Below are positions 13,501-23,700 of a DNA stretch of 64,000 nucleotides, one piece after another; position 1 is the stretch's first letter, and each line of letters opens with the position of its first letter. The notes beneath the pieces are model-generated. The model ran no database searches. It was not told where the DNA came from and worked only from the letters and a program-made list of their open reading frames with translations. Location: positions 9,921,001 through 9,985,000 of the forward strand of contig NC_071573.1 in the NCBI RefSeq assembly GCF_024509145.1, given 5' to 3'. The position numbers and the translations under genes were made by a program. The DNA comes from Vidua macroura (Eukaryota; Chordata; Aves; Passeriformes; Viduidae).

Positions 13501-15814
13501 TTAATGTGCAAAATGAACCAATGTCTGCAGCATGCTGGAACTAAGTGTACTAAAATGAGAACTTTGATATAAACGCCAGTGCTCCAGAAACATCCATCAG
13601 GAAAAATGCAGCCTTGTTAGAAAATCAAACTGAATTTGCATTACTAGACTTCAAAGGTTGTGAATTTTTGTTTCGACATGTAGTTACTCTTCATTATGTA
13701 TTGTTAGCCTATTGGATGCTTGTTTGCATTAAAAATAGTTCTAGAGAAAAAAAGGCTGAGATATTAGCAATGAAACTTTCTGTGTAATATTTTCACTCTG
13801 AAGGTTGGTAAAATGAGATCATAAAGACTTGTCTGAAGTGAGGCAGTGAGTCAGTAGACTCCAGAATCAGCTCTCCTAGCATTAAAACACTTGTGCTGTA
13901 CATTATATCAATCATTTTCCCATCTCTGAGCCTGTTAGGTGGCATAAGGCCAAAAGTAGTGGCCAAGACTCAGTCAAGAGAACCTTGTCTGAATTCAAAC
14001 CAGGAAACTGTAAGGAACATTTGTGTTTGTCTGAGCTTGATGGTATGTTTAATGCAAAAAGGCTGAAGTTAGCAAAAACATTCTACTTTCCTCATGGAGC
14101 CACAAGCAGAGAACCAAGCATGTCTGTAGGTCCCAGAAAGTGCTCTCCAGGTCTAAGCCCTGTGTGACAGGCAGAAGTTGGCATTAGTTTTGCCCATTGT
14201 CTCTCTGAGAAGACCAAGAGGAGCTTTGAGGAGCTGCGGTGTCAGCAGTTTCTGATTTTCTTTGCCATTACCACTTTCCAATGAGTGTTGCCTTACTTAT
14301 TTATTCCTTGTCCAGATTTAAATTTAGTTTAACTTGTCACTGGTGTGACAGTCCTGTTCTTCTGCTCTGTGGGGTCCTTCTCCCACGTATTTTCCCTCTG
14401 AACAGACCTGTCCAGCATGGTGTGCAACGTGAATGCTGTGCACATAATGGGAAAAAGATTAGCAGTGAAATATCGTGGTGGCTTGATCAATTTGTGAATA
14501 TTTCACTTTCTTAAAAGTAATAATATGAAAATAGTTAGATGTGGAGAAGACCTTGGTGAAGTGAGCATGGGTAAGATGAAGAGTTAGGTATACCTAAGCA
14601 TTAGGCATGTCACATACAGCTTGGAAGGAATAAATTAAATGTGTTCAGAGCAGTATAAGAAAGGGTACAGCAGGCAGACCTAGCAAGTGGCTCAGCTGAG
14701 GTAAGAGCATGCTACATGTGTGTTCAAATAATCCCTACACTGAGTTAAGTTTCTGTCCTTTCCTCTGAATCTGCTGCACCAACATGATGAAAACAGCATC
14801 AGTTATACAAAACTGTTGGTGTCAGTCAGTGGAGGTTATCTCAAACAAGATAAAGAGAACAGTTTTCTGTCTGAAAGCTTCCTTGCTGAAGAGAGGCAGA
14901 GAATTTTTTTCAGTAACCTCTCATTGCTGAAGCTGTCCCAATCCTTTTATTTTGTATGGATGAGGGAGTTACCTAGAGCAAGAAATCAGGAAATAATCTT
15001 GGCAGTAAAGAGTTCAGGAAGGGCTGTAAGCTTCGAGGCCACATTTAAGGCAATCACTAATTCCAAAGCATGAGATAATCCAGATTTAGACAAAATTGAC
15101 AAATGAATACTAAAAATCTTATTCTTACTTATAAAATATAAAATAGTGCTCATTAACACTTTGTATTGCCTTTCCTGTGGACTAGTGAGGAGAAGGGAAA
15201 AAAAAGTACTTAACAGTAAAGGAGGAGGAAAAAACCCTCACAAAACAATGGAAAAGAGATTGATTTGGTTTTAAAAAATCTGCAGTTACAGATTAGGATT
15301 TATATTTCTTTATGTAGAGGTGTTAAAATTGTCTAGCCATGAAGCATCCAGTTTGTCTTAAGCCTTACAGTAATCTTCATGAAATGTTAAGTAGAGGAAA
15401 AAAATATAGATTTCCAAATTCCTCAAATCTTTTATTGATATTAAAAGAATTGTGAAAGAAAGTTTGATTCTTAGCACTGCATACTTTTATAAAGAGAGGC
15501 ATATGCTTAGGGAAAAGATGAATATTTCCAGTAAAAGTCTGTTTTGGTCATTAATGCCAGAAAATCTGAGGACTTTTGTCCTTAAGACCTGAACACTAGC
15601 TTTTTAACCTCCTTCAACATATCTCAGCAAGGAAGGCTGAGTTTACATTAGTGCCCTTTGGGAACTATATGGATTGAAGTATAAGGAAAGGTGTTGTTTA
15701 TGGTAGGATCTCCCAACAGGACTCCTGCTAGGACATTTATGACAACACTAGTACTTTCTGTCCTCAGATTTCCAAGGTCCCTGCTTGAAGTAGAATATGT
15801 CTTCAGTGTGGGGT

Positions 15815-15950
15815 TGGGTTGCTTGTCGGGTTTTTTGTTTTGGTTTTGTTTGTTCGTTTGTATATTTTGTTTTCTGGGGTTGTTTTTTTTTTGTTGGTTT
15901 GTTTGTTTTGTTTTGTTGTTTTAGTTTTTGCTTGGTTGGAGTTTTTTTAA
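15815..15950. repeat. (GTTT)n-like low-complexity tract
   Basis: About 135 bp made almost wholly of T and G, in GTTT and GTTTT units with T runs. The Phe/Cys/Leu-rich frame through it is an artefact. Confidence 0.85.
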
Positions 15951-17129
15951 ATTTACCCTTTAGGCCAGGATAATGCAGTATCTATTATTCTACTACTTCT
16001 CTCTGCATCCCCTGCAGTCTCTGTTGTGCCTGTCCCTCTTTTCAGCTTTCAATGAAATGCCTGTTAGGAGTGGTGAGTGGCTTTTGTTTGTGTCATCTCC
16101 TTGTTCCCATTAGTCCACACAGGAAAACTTTGTTTAAATAGCTCTTGTCATCTAAACAATATTGCTAAGATGTTGAAAAAGGTATTCTAGGTCAAGATAT
16201 TCTACTTCCACGTTTGCTGATTTCATCTATCTTTGTGCCAGACACTCTCTTAAGGACTTTCATGGGAGCTCCAGTTTATTTTGTTGGTTTTCCCCAGTTG
16301 ATGCTGTCTAGTGCAACAGGCACTGCAGTCACTGGAAGTTTGATCATTGACTTTCATGAGGGAAACCTCAGGATCTGAGCGTTTGAGCTGGAGAGGGTAC
16401 TTAGCAGTACTCAAGCAAAGATCTGACTAAGTCAACGGGAGTTTTGCCACCTTCCAAAAAGGCAGGATGGCACTCTGCCTTTGCCCTGCCCTCCCAAATG
16501 CTAAAGGGGGAAAAGCAAAACAAACTAAAATCAACATGCTGTGCTCTGCTCAGACTGCTTGAAAAAAAAAAAAAAAAGTTTCTTAAAAACGTGTTTGCAT
16601 CAAAATCTATGGAGAAAATAAATTCTATTAAATACTAAAAGTGGAGATCCTGAAATGTACTTATCCCAGTGTCTTAATACCCACATTAATATGGACAATG
16701 TTATATGATACGTTTTCACAAGTTATCATGTCCTATGTAAGTATATATTAGCAAGCTGGGGTTACAAAGCAATGAGTTCTTATAAAGAGCTCTTCCAACA
16801 CAATCTTTAGGTTTTGTGTAAATCGTATATCTAAGGAAAATTATATGCCAGATTAAATAAGATCCAGAACCTGCCTAGGAAAATGGCATTTAAATGCACA
16901 TCAATGTCTCAATAGTCGTATCAGCAGGACATTCCTCCCCAGTGTGCAGGAAACAGCAGCTGACAAGTAGAAATGTACATCTCGGTGACACATGTCTAAT
17001 GATAAATGTGTTCATTTTTCTTCAGGGGAAAAAGGGAAAAAAAAAAAACAGGTGGTCGTAAAGCAGGTTGCTGATTTTTTCAGCGAATTAGAAGTGGGAA
17101 GTTTTGACCTTTGAAAGGTGGGTTTCATC

Positions 17130-17450
17130 CCCGGGCTCAGTGGGTGCTGGCCCAGCCCGGCGCTGCTGCCCGGTATGGGCACGGGAAGTGGCGGGGAGGG
17201 GACAACAGGGACACGGATCTGGCACCAAATGTGGCGTTAATCGCGCGTGTCCCCCCCAGAACTGCAAGTTGAAAGATATTTAAACAAATACCTGCAATGC
17301 TTAAACACACTGACAGTTTCGCACGGCATCCTTAGGCGGTTAAAGCTGCCGAGGGGCAGCTGGTACCCTGGGACCGCAGGGACGGGCTGGCTCCCGCTGG
17401 GAAGGTGTCTGGGGATTTGCGGTGTCCCGGGGAATAAGGTAGGGAATGAC
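17130..17450. promoter_or_regulatory. CpG-rich patch 3.3 kb upstream of TBXT
   Basis: A roughly 300-bp GC- and CpG-enriched patch (GGCGCTGCTGCCCGG, GTTAATCGCGCGTGTCC) isolated in AT-rich DNA. It may be an upstream CpG island, an enhancer or the promoter of a non-coding transcript. No gene is recognisable in it. Confidence 0.45.
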
Positions 17451-18229
17451 GGACAAGCCTTCTGAACACGAAGTAACAGCTGGAGGCTACTAATCTTCCC
17501 ATGCAAGAGGGAAAGTATTGCTATAAATCGGGAATCTTTATAGCTGTTCGGCTGGAGGAAGTTTTTTGGCTGTAAACTGTCATGCACTGCAGCTCCCGCT
17601 GAAAAGACTGTGGAAGTGGGGAGTCCTCTCTCCTGAGAACCAAAGTGCAATTAAGATCAGAAAGAGGGAGGAGGAAATAAAATAAAGACGACAGGAATCC
17701 AAGCTGAGGAAAAACTTCACGGTTTTGGTCTGATGGTTCTTTTGGAGCAGTTGTTAGGTTGTTTTTATTTTTATGTTTTTTATGGCATTCCAAAGATTAT
17801 GCATAACTCCTGGAAACTTTTTTTTTTTTAATGGTCATTTCAAAATTTAAAACTGGAAAGGTTTTTTTTTTTTTTTTTTAAAGACCAGCTAAATTGGAGA
17901 GCATACATTACTTGTCTGGGATGAGCAGCTCACTCATTTGCTAAGTATTAAGTAAAATGTGAGATATATCAAATAAGCTGAACTTCAACTCTCCTCTCTC
18001 TGCCTAAAGAGAGCGATCAGTGAAAAAAGTATTAACCATATAGGTAAGTGTCTGCTGCTGAAGGGCTTCTCATTGCTTGAGTGCGTGTATATATAGAGGG
18101 ATTGGTCCTTCCTTGAAGCATCCATCTGGAAGAATTAAATGATGTTTTAAAAGCTCAGATCATAGAAATACAATTTTAGATCGTCTTTAATTATTTGATT
18201 TATACATTTTCAGAACAGTTCATATTCCA

Positions 18230-18640
18230 CCAAAACCGCTCCGTCGCTTCCGGCTGTTCCTGCTGCTTTCGGCTCTTAAACACGTTCATTGTCAGGTGGC
18301 GTCGAGCTGAGGAAAAGCTGAGGCAGGACAGGACCCACCATCAAGACCCCCACCACCTCCACTGCTCCTGTCCCCTTTCCCCTCCCCCCACTTCCCCGCG
18401 GACCGTACCCTAAAAGTGACGCGACTTCTGCAAGGGGTGAAAAGTCCCTTCTCTCCCTGTCACCTGCACGGAGCGGGGAGCTGTCTGTGCGACTCCTTCT
18501 TCGGGGTTAGCCTCTCCTGGCACTCGGCTTTTTCGGGATTGAGATGTTTGAAATGTCGCCTTCAAAGCACAGACCCAAAGATGGGGCTGCCAGCCCACCC
18601 GAGGGCCAGCGTGCCGTGCTCATGCGGAGCTTGAGCGTTC
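18230..18640. promoter_or_regulatory. CpG-rich patch 2.1 kb upstream of TBXT
   Basis: A second CpG-enriched patch (CGCTCCGTCGCTTCCGG, GTGGCGTCGAGCTGAG, CCGCGGACCGTACCC), separated from the main island by more AT-rich DNA. A regulatory role is plausible from position and base composition only. Confidence 0.45.
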
Positions 18641-19631
18641 GTGGCTTTTGTTAGGTCGTGGTTGCTTGTTTAGACCGGAGTACCTTCAGTGAAATAAACA
18701 CCTGATAGCGAAAAGATCATCTCCAACTATGGCTAGCAGTGACCACGTATCAACTTAGTAAACTTTGCCCGTAATTTATTTGCAAATGCTGCTTTCCCCT
18801 TCCGAAGAGGACAAAAAGCAGGCAGTAGGTGCTCAGGCAGAAAGAACTTTAAGAAACTTTAAAGCAAGAATTAATCTGAAGGGATAACATTTTTTTCTCC
18901 CGTTTCTGTACAGTGCAGAAAAAGAAAAAAGAGAGGTGGCTGAAGGAAGTCGGCTTGTCAGATTGAAGGGAAGAAAAGTTCTGCGGAGCTGAGTAAGTGA
19001 ACGATGTATGAGCCCGACGGTGCTGTGTGATGAAAATGCAGCCTAAACCAAAAAGGACTCAATCACTGTCTGCATCCCGCAAAAGGGACCTCCAGCGTGC
19101 CTTCCCCTGGCAGCCCTGACTTCCAGCTCCTTCTGCTGCCAGGCTGCTTGCTCCCGGGCACCTTCCTCTAAAATTTGAAAAATCCTGGCAGCGATGGTGC
19201 GCGGTGTTTGGAGAAGCGGAGATGCCTGTTTTAAAAACAACTCTGATTTTTACACCGCTCCGCTTCTTTTTCCCTCTCCTTTGCTCCCGTTTAAAGAACT
19301 TGTTATTGTTTAAAGAGACCCCATTGAACTATTTCCTGCTCATTGTCACCTCTCTCCCCCTCGCCCTCTATCCAGGGATTCTCACGGAAAGGTAATAAAC
19401 TTCCCTCACACCACAGACCGTCGCAGCTCCGGAGAATGCAAACTATTACACCACCGGCCGGCGGGAGTGCTTCAGAGGACCCCTCTTTTCCCTCGTCCCG
19501 GCCCTTGTTTTTGTGTCAAACAACTTAAAAACAAATTCATCCCGTTGCCAAGTTTCACCTATGAGTTTCTCCCCTCTTGCCCGCAGGAACTCGCGGGCGT
19601 TTCTCCTTCCTACACGAAACAAAGCCTTTAA

Positions 19632-19726
19632 CTATCGATCAGAAGTATGTTTTTATTTAGGTGGGATGGTGGGTGGCTATCGATCCGATTTTCAGATTTA
19701 AAAAAAAAATCATTTAGGTGGGATGG
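19632..19726 (+). repeat. Duplicated two-motif module upstream of TBXT
   Basis: CTATCGATC (19632-19640) followed by ATTTAGGTGGGATGG (19655-19669), then the same pair in the same order at 19677-19685 and 19712-19726. The spacers differ (14 and 26 bp) and are not similar. Each long motif contains AGGTGGGA, which fits the T-box half-site AGGTGNNA. It lies about 0.85-0.94 kb upstream of the ATG, at the edge of the CpG island. Confidence 0.75.
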
Positions 19727-20235
19727 CTCGAAACCATCGCCGTCGAGCATCTCGGCTGCGAAGGCACTGCCTGTGCTGCTGCTGTGAGGCAAACTCTGCC
19801 ACTTTTCTCACGGGCGGGCTCATGGGCTCGCTAAAAGCGGGGAGTGCCCGTGCTGTGCCCGGTTTGTGGTCAGCCGCTGTACAGTGCGGTTCCAGCTCTC
19901 TGGCTGGTTTTTTTTCCCGCAAGGTTTGTCGCTGCCAGCTGCACCCTTCCCTGCAGAAGTTTCCGTCAAGGGGGCAGGGACAGGTGCGGGGGGGAGCGGC
20001 GTGCGGGGCGGGGTGCTGCTGTCAGCTTGCGGCCGCCCGGAGAAGAGGACTTCCCGTTTCTTCCCCTAAATATGAATCTGCGGCGGGAGCGCCTCCCGTC
20101 CAGGACTGCCCGCCTAGAAGCGCACCGGGCGTCTCGCTGCGCCGGGAGGCGGGAGGGTGCCGCGCTGGCCGGTTGTGAGGCTGTTGCCGAGATGGGCCAT
20201 TTCCTCCGCGGCTGCCGGAGCCCCGGCCCCGGCGG

Positions 20236-20242
20236 CTTTGAT
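20236..20242 (+). promoter_or_regulatory. TCF/LEF-type site, distal
   Basis: CTTTGAT within GGCTTTGATAG matches the TCF/LEF core. It lies about 330 bp upstream of the ATG and 140 bp from the proximal site, in opposite orientation. Together the pair resembles the two-site arrangement described for the mouse promoter. Confidence 0.55.
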
Positions 20243-20355
20243 AGAGGTGCAAACATTTGGGGGCAGATTTACATAAAATAGCCGCGTTTAATCCCGCGGG
20301 CTGCAATTAACATCACAGGCTCCCGCGGGCACCGTTCTGATATGGCCGCGGGCGG

Positions 20356-20360
20356 CCAAT
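20356..20360 (+). promoter_or_regulatory. CCAAT box, distal copy
   Basis: GGCCAATGGG matches an NF-Y-type CCAAT box about 100 bp upstream of the TATA-like element. A second copy is at 20398-20402. Confidence 0.5.
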
Positions 20361-20379
20361 GGGCAGCGCCGCCCGCGCC

Positions 20380-20388
20380 CATCAAAGG
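20380..20388 (-). promoter_or_regulatory. TCF/LEF-type site, proximal
   Basis: CATCAAAGG, the reverse complement of CCTTTGATG, fits the TCF/LEF consensus. It lies about 185 bp upstream of the ATG, between the two CCAAT boxes. Mouse Brachyury is a documented direct Wnt/beta-catenin target through two promoter TCF sites; that this is the counterpart is inference. Confidence 0.6.
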
Positions 20389-20397
20389 CGCCGCCCG

Positions 20398-20402
20398 CCA
20401 AT
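20398..20402 (+). promoter_or_regulatory. CCAAT box, proximal copy
   Basis: GCCAATCAGCG is a near-ideal NF-Y site (CCAATCAG), about 60 bp upstream of the TATA-like element, which is a usual distance from a core promoter. Confidence 0.6.
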
Positions 20403-20426
20403 CAGCGGGGCCCCCCCGCCGGCGCG

Positions 20427-20437
20427 GTGATGTCACC
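20427..20437. promoter_or_regulatory. CRE/ATF-like palindromic motif
   Basis: GTGATGTCACC contains TGATGTCA, one base from the CRE TGACGTCA, and the nearly palindromic GTGATGTCAC. It is about 30 bp upstream of the TATA-like element. It could bind ATF/AP-1 family factors; motif evidence only. Confidence 0.35.
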
Positions 20438-20457
20438 GGGGGGGACGTTTATGGCGG

Positions 20458-20466
20458 GCTATAACA
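20458..20466 (+). promoter_or_regulatory. TATA-like element of TBXT core promoter
   Basis: GCTATAACA contains TATAAC about 110 bp before the ATG. If used, transcription would start near 20490 and leave a 5' UTR of about 80 nt. CpG-island promoters may start more diffusely, so the site is tentative. Confidence 0.4.
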
Positions 20467-20570
20467 GCGGCCCGGCCGCCGAGGGCGCGGGGAGGCGGCC
20501 CGGGCCCGGCTCGGTGTCGGTGCGGCCGTGCCAGCGAGCTGCCCCGCGGGCGGGCGGGCGCGGGGCCGGG

Positions 20571-20776
20571 ATGAGCTCCCCCGGCGCGGAGGGCGCGGGC
20601 AAGCCCCCGCAGTACCGCGTGGACCACCTGCTGAGCGCCGTGGAGAGCGAGCTGCAGGCGGGCAGCGAGAAGGGGGACCCCACGGAGCGGGAGCTGCGCG
20701 TCGCGCTGGAGGACAGCGACCTGTGGCTGCGCTTCAAGGAGCTCACCAACGAGATGATCGTCACCAAGAACGGCAG
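20571..20776 (+). CDS. TBXT: TBXT coding exon 1
   Basis: Encodes residues 1-68 plus two bases of codon 69: the N-terminal regulatory segment and the first strand of the T-box (DLWLRFKELTNEMIVTKNG). The donor is CAG|GTAGGG. An in-frame TAG overlaps the donor, so reading through would terminate at once. The bases before the ATG are GGG, giving a purine at -3. It lies wholly inside the CpG island. Confidence 0.96.
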
Positions 20777-23700
20777 GTAGGGAGGGGCCCCGCCAGCCCC
20801 GCGCTGCCTCCCCGGCCCGGTTCCGGCCGCCCTCCCGCGAGGGGCGAGGGGGTCCCGGCGGGCCGGGGCGGGCTCCCGCCCGGGGCCGGAGGTGGCGGCT
20901 GCCCGCCGCCGTGCCTCGCGCCTCCGTGTCGCCCGCAGGAGGATGTTCCCGGTGCTGAAGGTGAGCGTGTCGGGGCTGGACCCCAACGCCATGTACTCCT
21001 TCCTGCTGGACTTCGTGGCGGCCGACGGGCACCGCTGGAAGTACGTGAACGGGGAGTGGGTGCCGGGCGGGAAGCCGGAGCCGCAGGCGCCCAGCTGCGT
21101 CTACATCCACCCCGACTCGCCCAACTTCGGCGCCCACTGGATGAAGGCGCCCGTCTCCTTCAGCAAAGTCAAACTCACCAACAAGCTCAACGGCGGCGGG
21201 CAGGTAAACACCGGCACCGGGACCTGTCGGTCAGCGGGGCTGCACCGGCCCGGCCCTGAGCGCTCGCTCTCTCCTTACTGCTCGCTTTCATACTTTCCTT
21301 ACCAAACGTGCTGGCATGGGTCGTGCTTCTCCCTGCCCACCCCGATTCATTCATTCTTTCATTCAGGAGAGCTGTTCGCTCCACCGAGGATGAGTGCCTT
21401 GATGTTTCATCACTTTCTCTTTTTTGGAAATCTCCTTCTGGTCTGAATATCCGCTAGTGTCAGCGGTGTGGTAGATGAAGCTTTCTGAGGCTGACTTATC
21501 ATTGATGCATTTGTGACTCTGTGAGTGCTTTGTCAAATAACAGGGATGAGGATAACTGCAGAAAGTTGTGTCTGTCCTCAGTGTGCCTTTCCTTCTCTCG
21601 CAGCTTCAGTTTTAGGCTTAACTCGCACTTACTGCTTTTTCCACCTCTGAAGGAAAGATGGATACTTTAAAACCTGAGTGCCCTTTGTGCCTGGCAGCAT
21701 CTGCCACCGCTCACCTGCTCTGTTTTTTCACAGATCATGTTGAACTCCCTGCACAAGTATGAGCCACGGATTCACATAGTGCGAGTGGGTGGCCCGCAGC
21801 GGATGATCACCAGCCATTCCTTCCCAGAAACCCAGTTTATAGCTGTGACAGCCTACCAGAACGAGGAGGTATGCACAGCGGGGAGGAGAGGATGCCAGTA
21901 CCGGGAGGTTTCAAGTAGCAAAGCGTGCATGTTGCAGAGCAAAATAAGGGAGCTCCTTTTGCATTTCTCAGCTCTTCCTATGCTTTTTTTGAAGCTAAAT
22001 ATAAAAGATTAATTTAAATGTATGCAAAAGCCCTATGAATGAATTACAGAAGAGAGTTCTGATCATTGTCTCAATATGTACTGCAGATTCGTTATAGACC
22101 CTGTGGGGGCAAACAGCTATGGTAAAAAAAAAAAATTGCCATTTGAACTACACAGTGAAATGACTGAAGGCACCATTTTTGGAGTGGCCCTTTTTCTGTT
22201 AGTCCAAATGCATGTGTGTGTTGAATGAAGTTGTAATTATCAGGTTTTCTGAGATTTCTTTGATGTCAAATCTGCTCTGGCTTGAAATGTGAAGATTTTT
22301 ATAGCTATTTAGTTTACTACCTTTCTTAAGTGTTTCCTTAGATGATCAATGAACTCAGGCTATTCAAAATTTGGCAGAGAGACTTAACTCCTAATGCTTT
22401 GGTAATACTTCAGACCTTAAGGAACTGTTTAATTTGTGCCCATCAATTGCTTTTATGGGCCTACTTTTGTTTCTTCAGAAATCTGATTTTACCAACTTCA
22501 GTGGATAGTCCTAGTTCAAATCCTAATATCAGTGTGATAATGAATGGTGACACATGTAAATAAAGATATTTGTTGTTGTTTTTAGATCACAGCTTTAAAA
22601 ATTAAATACAATCCGTTTGCAAAGGCATTTCTTGATGCAAAAGAAAGGTGAGAGCTCTTAACTTAATTCTAAAATGTGGATTTTTAAGATAAATTTGTAA
22701 AGGCAAATTCTTAACTAATACAACACTGTTTCTTTTATAGGAGTGATCACAAAGACATGATGGAGGAAGTTGGGGACAGCCAGCAGTCTGGGTATTCACA
22801 GTGTATGTTTCCTTTCGTTGTGCATCATGAGCATGACTTTGATTTCTTCTGCTCTCTGTGAAGTTAAGCAAAACTTTGAGACCAGTTCTTGATAGCTGGC
22901 TTGTTAGTTCATAGAGGAATGTTACCAGTCTCTGTGGTTGTGGTTTATGCATTGTTGATGATTGCATAAACACTATAATCTCTGCGTGTGGTTAGGATTT
23001 ATTGCATTCAAAACCATTTAATAGAATTATGCAGAGTTGCCTTTATGTCTAAAAAGACATCTGCCTTTTTATACAAGGATAGCAATGTTCACATGGACAT
23101 GAGACAGAAGTTTATTTAATAAAATTTATTGAGACAGTACTCATGTTCTAAGTACTCTAAGAAAATTATGGGCATTTGATTGAAGAAGTTCTTCTAGATG
23201 ATTGAAAAGCATTCCTGTTTTAATGATTTTTCTTTTAACAGATGTTTGACAATAAAATGCAGCCTAAAAAGGATGGGCTGGGGGGGGGGGGGTTGATTTG
23301 CAGCAGGAATTATTGTGTTTCAGAGAAAATACTTAATTTTTAAGAGGAGTTCTTAGCAGTCTGAGAAACTTCAGAGCTTAGCTATAGATTGAGACCCCCC
23401 AAAGGAGCAATTTAAAATTGAATACTATGCTAACAATTACTGAGCACACATACCTACATATGGGAGGGTTTAACAATGTCCATGTTTCCTTACTGTGGTT
23501 GTGGTTAAATCGTAATTTAAAAAATAAGTTAGCTTGACATAAGACTTTTTCTAAGCTGCTTTCTTATTTTCCTTCATAAGAGCATTTCTCAAAGTTGTAA
23601 AGATCCAGATTTTTCAGCTATGTTGAAACTTGAGTTTCCTTTCCTGCGTGTGCATTTCCTCGCTGTTCGGTTGTCTCATTGCTGTGATTCTCTGCCTGCC

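Larger units (their letters stand above)
3811..16560. other. Intergenic DNA, only low-complexity tracts recognised
   Basis: AT-rich upstream flank of TBXT. Besides the listed simple repeats and the motif cluster at 7050-7120, I see no gene, transposon or RNA gene. Distal mesoderm or notochord enhancers of TBXT could lie here; sequence reading alone cannot show this. Confidence 0.65.
16561..19631. other. Proximal upstream flank of TBXT, no gene
   Basis: A transition from AT-rich DNA to CpG-rich patches. It contains A/T homopolymers (16562-16576, 17039-17049, 17820-17830, 17863-17880) and the two CpG patches listed separately. No exon is recognisable. Confidence 0.6.
19700..21270. promoter_or_regulatory. 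CpG island covering TBXT promoter, exons 1-2
   Basis: GC content and CpG frequency rise sharply here against the AT-rich, CpG-poor surroundings. The densest part is about 19980-21240. CpG-island promoters are typical of developmental transcription factors. The boundaries are by eye. Many long ORFs on both strands here are by-products of the GC bias and were not called. Confidence 0.85.

Noticed and set aside
19723..20281. ORFs of about 150 codons upstream of TBXT
   Set aside because: They lie in the GC-rich promoter, with Cys/Arg/Gly-biased composition, no domain and no splice context.
20433..21137. Long overlapping ORFs on the minus strand and in other + frames across the CpG island (up to 243 codons)
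   Set aside because: High GC removes stop codons in all frames. These overlap confirmed TBXT exons, and their Arg/Gly/Pro/Ala-rich translations resemble no protein.
22505..22520. tRNA B-box-like AGTTCAAATCC
   Set aside because: No A box, cloverleaf or terminator at suitable positions; it lies in TBXT intron 3.
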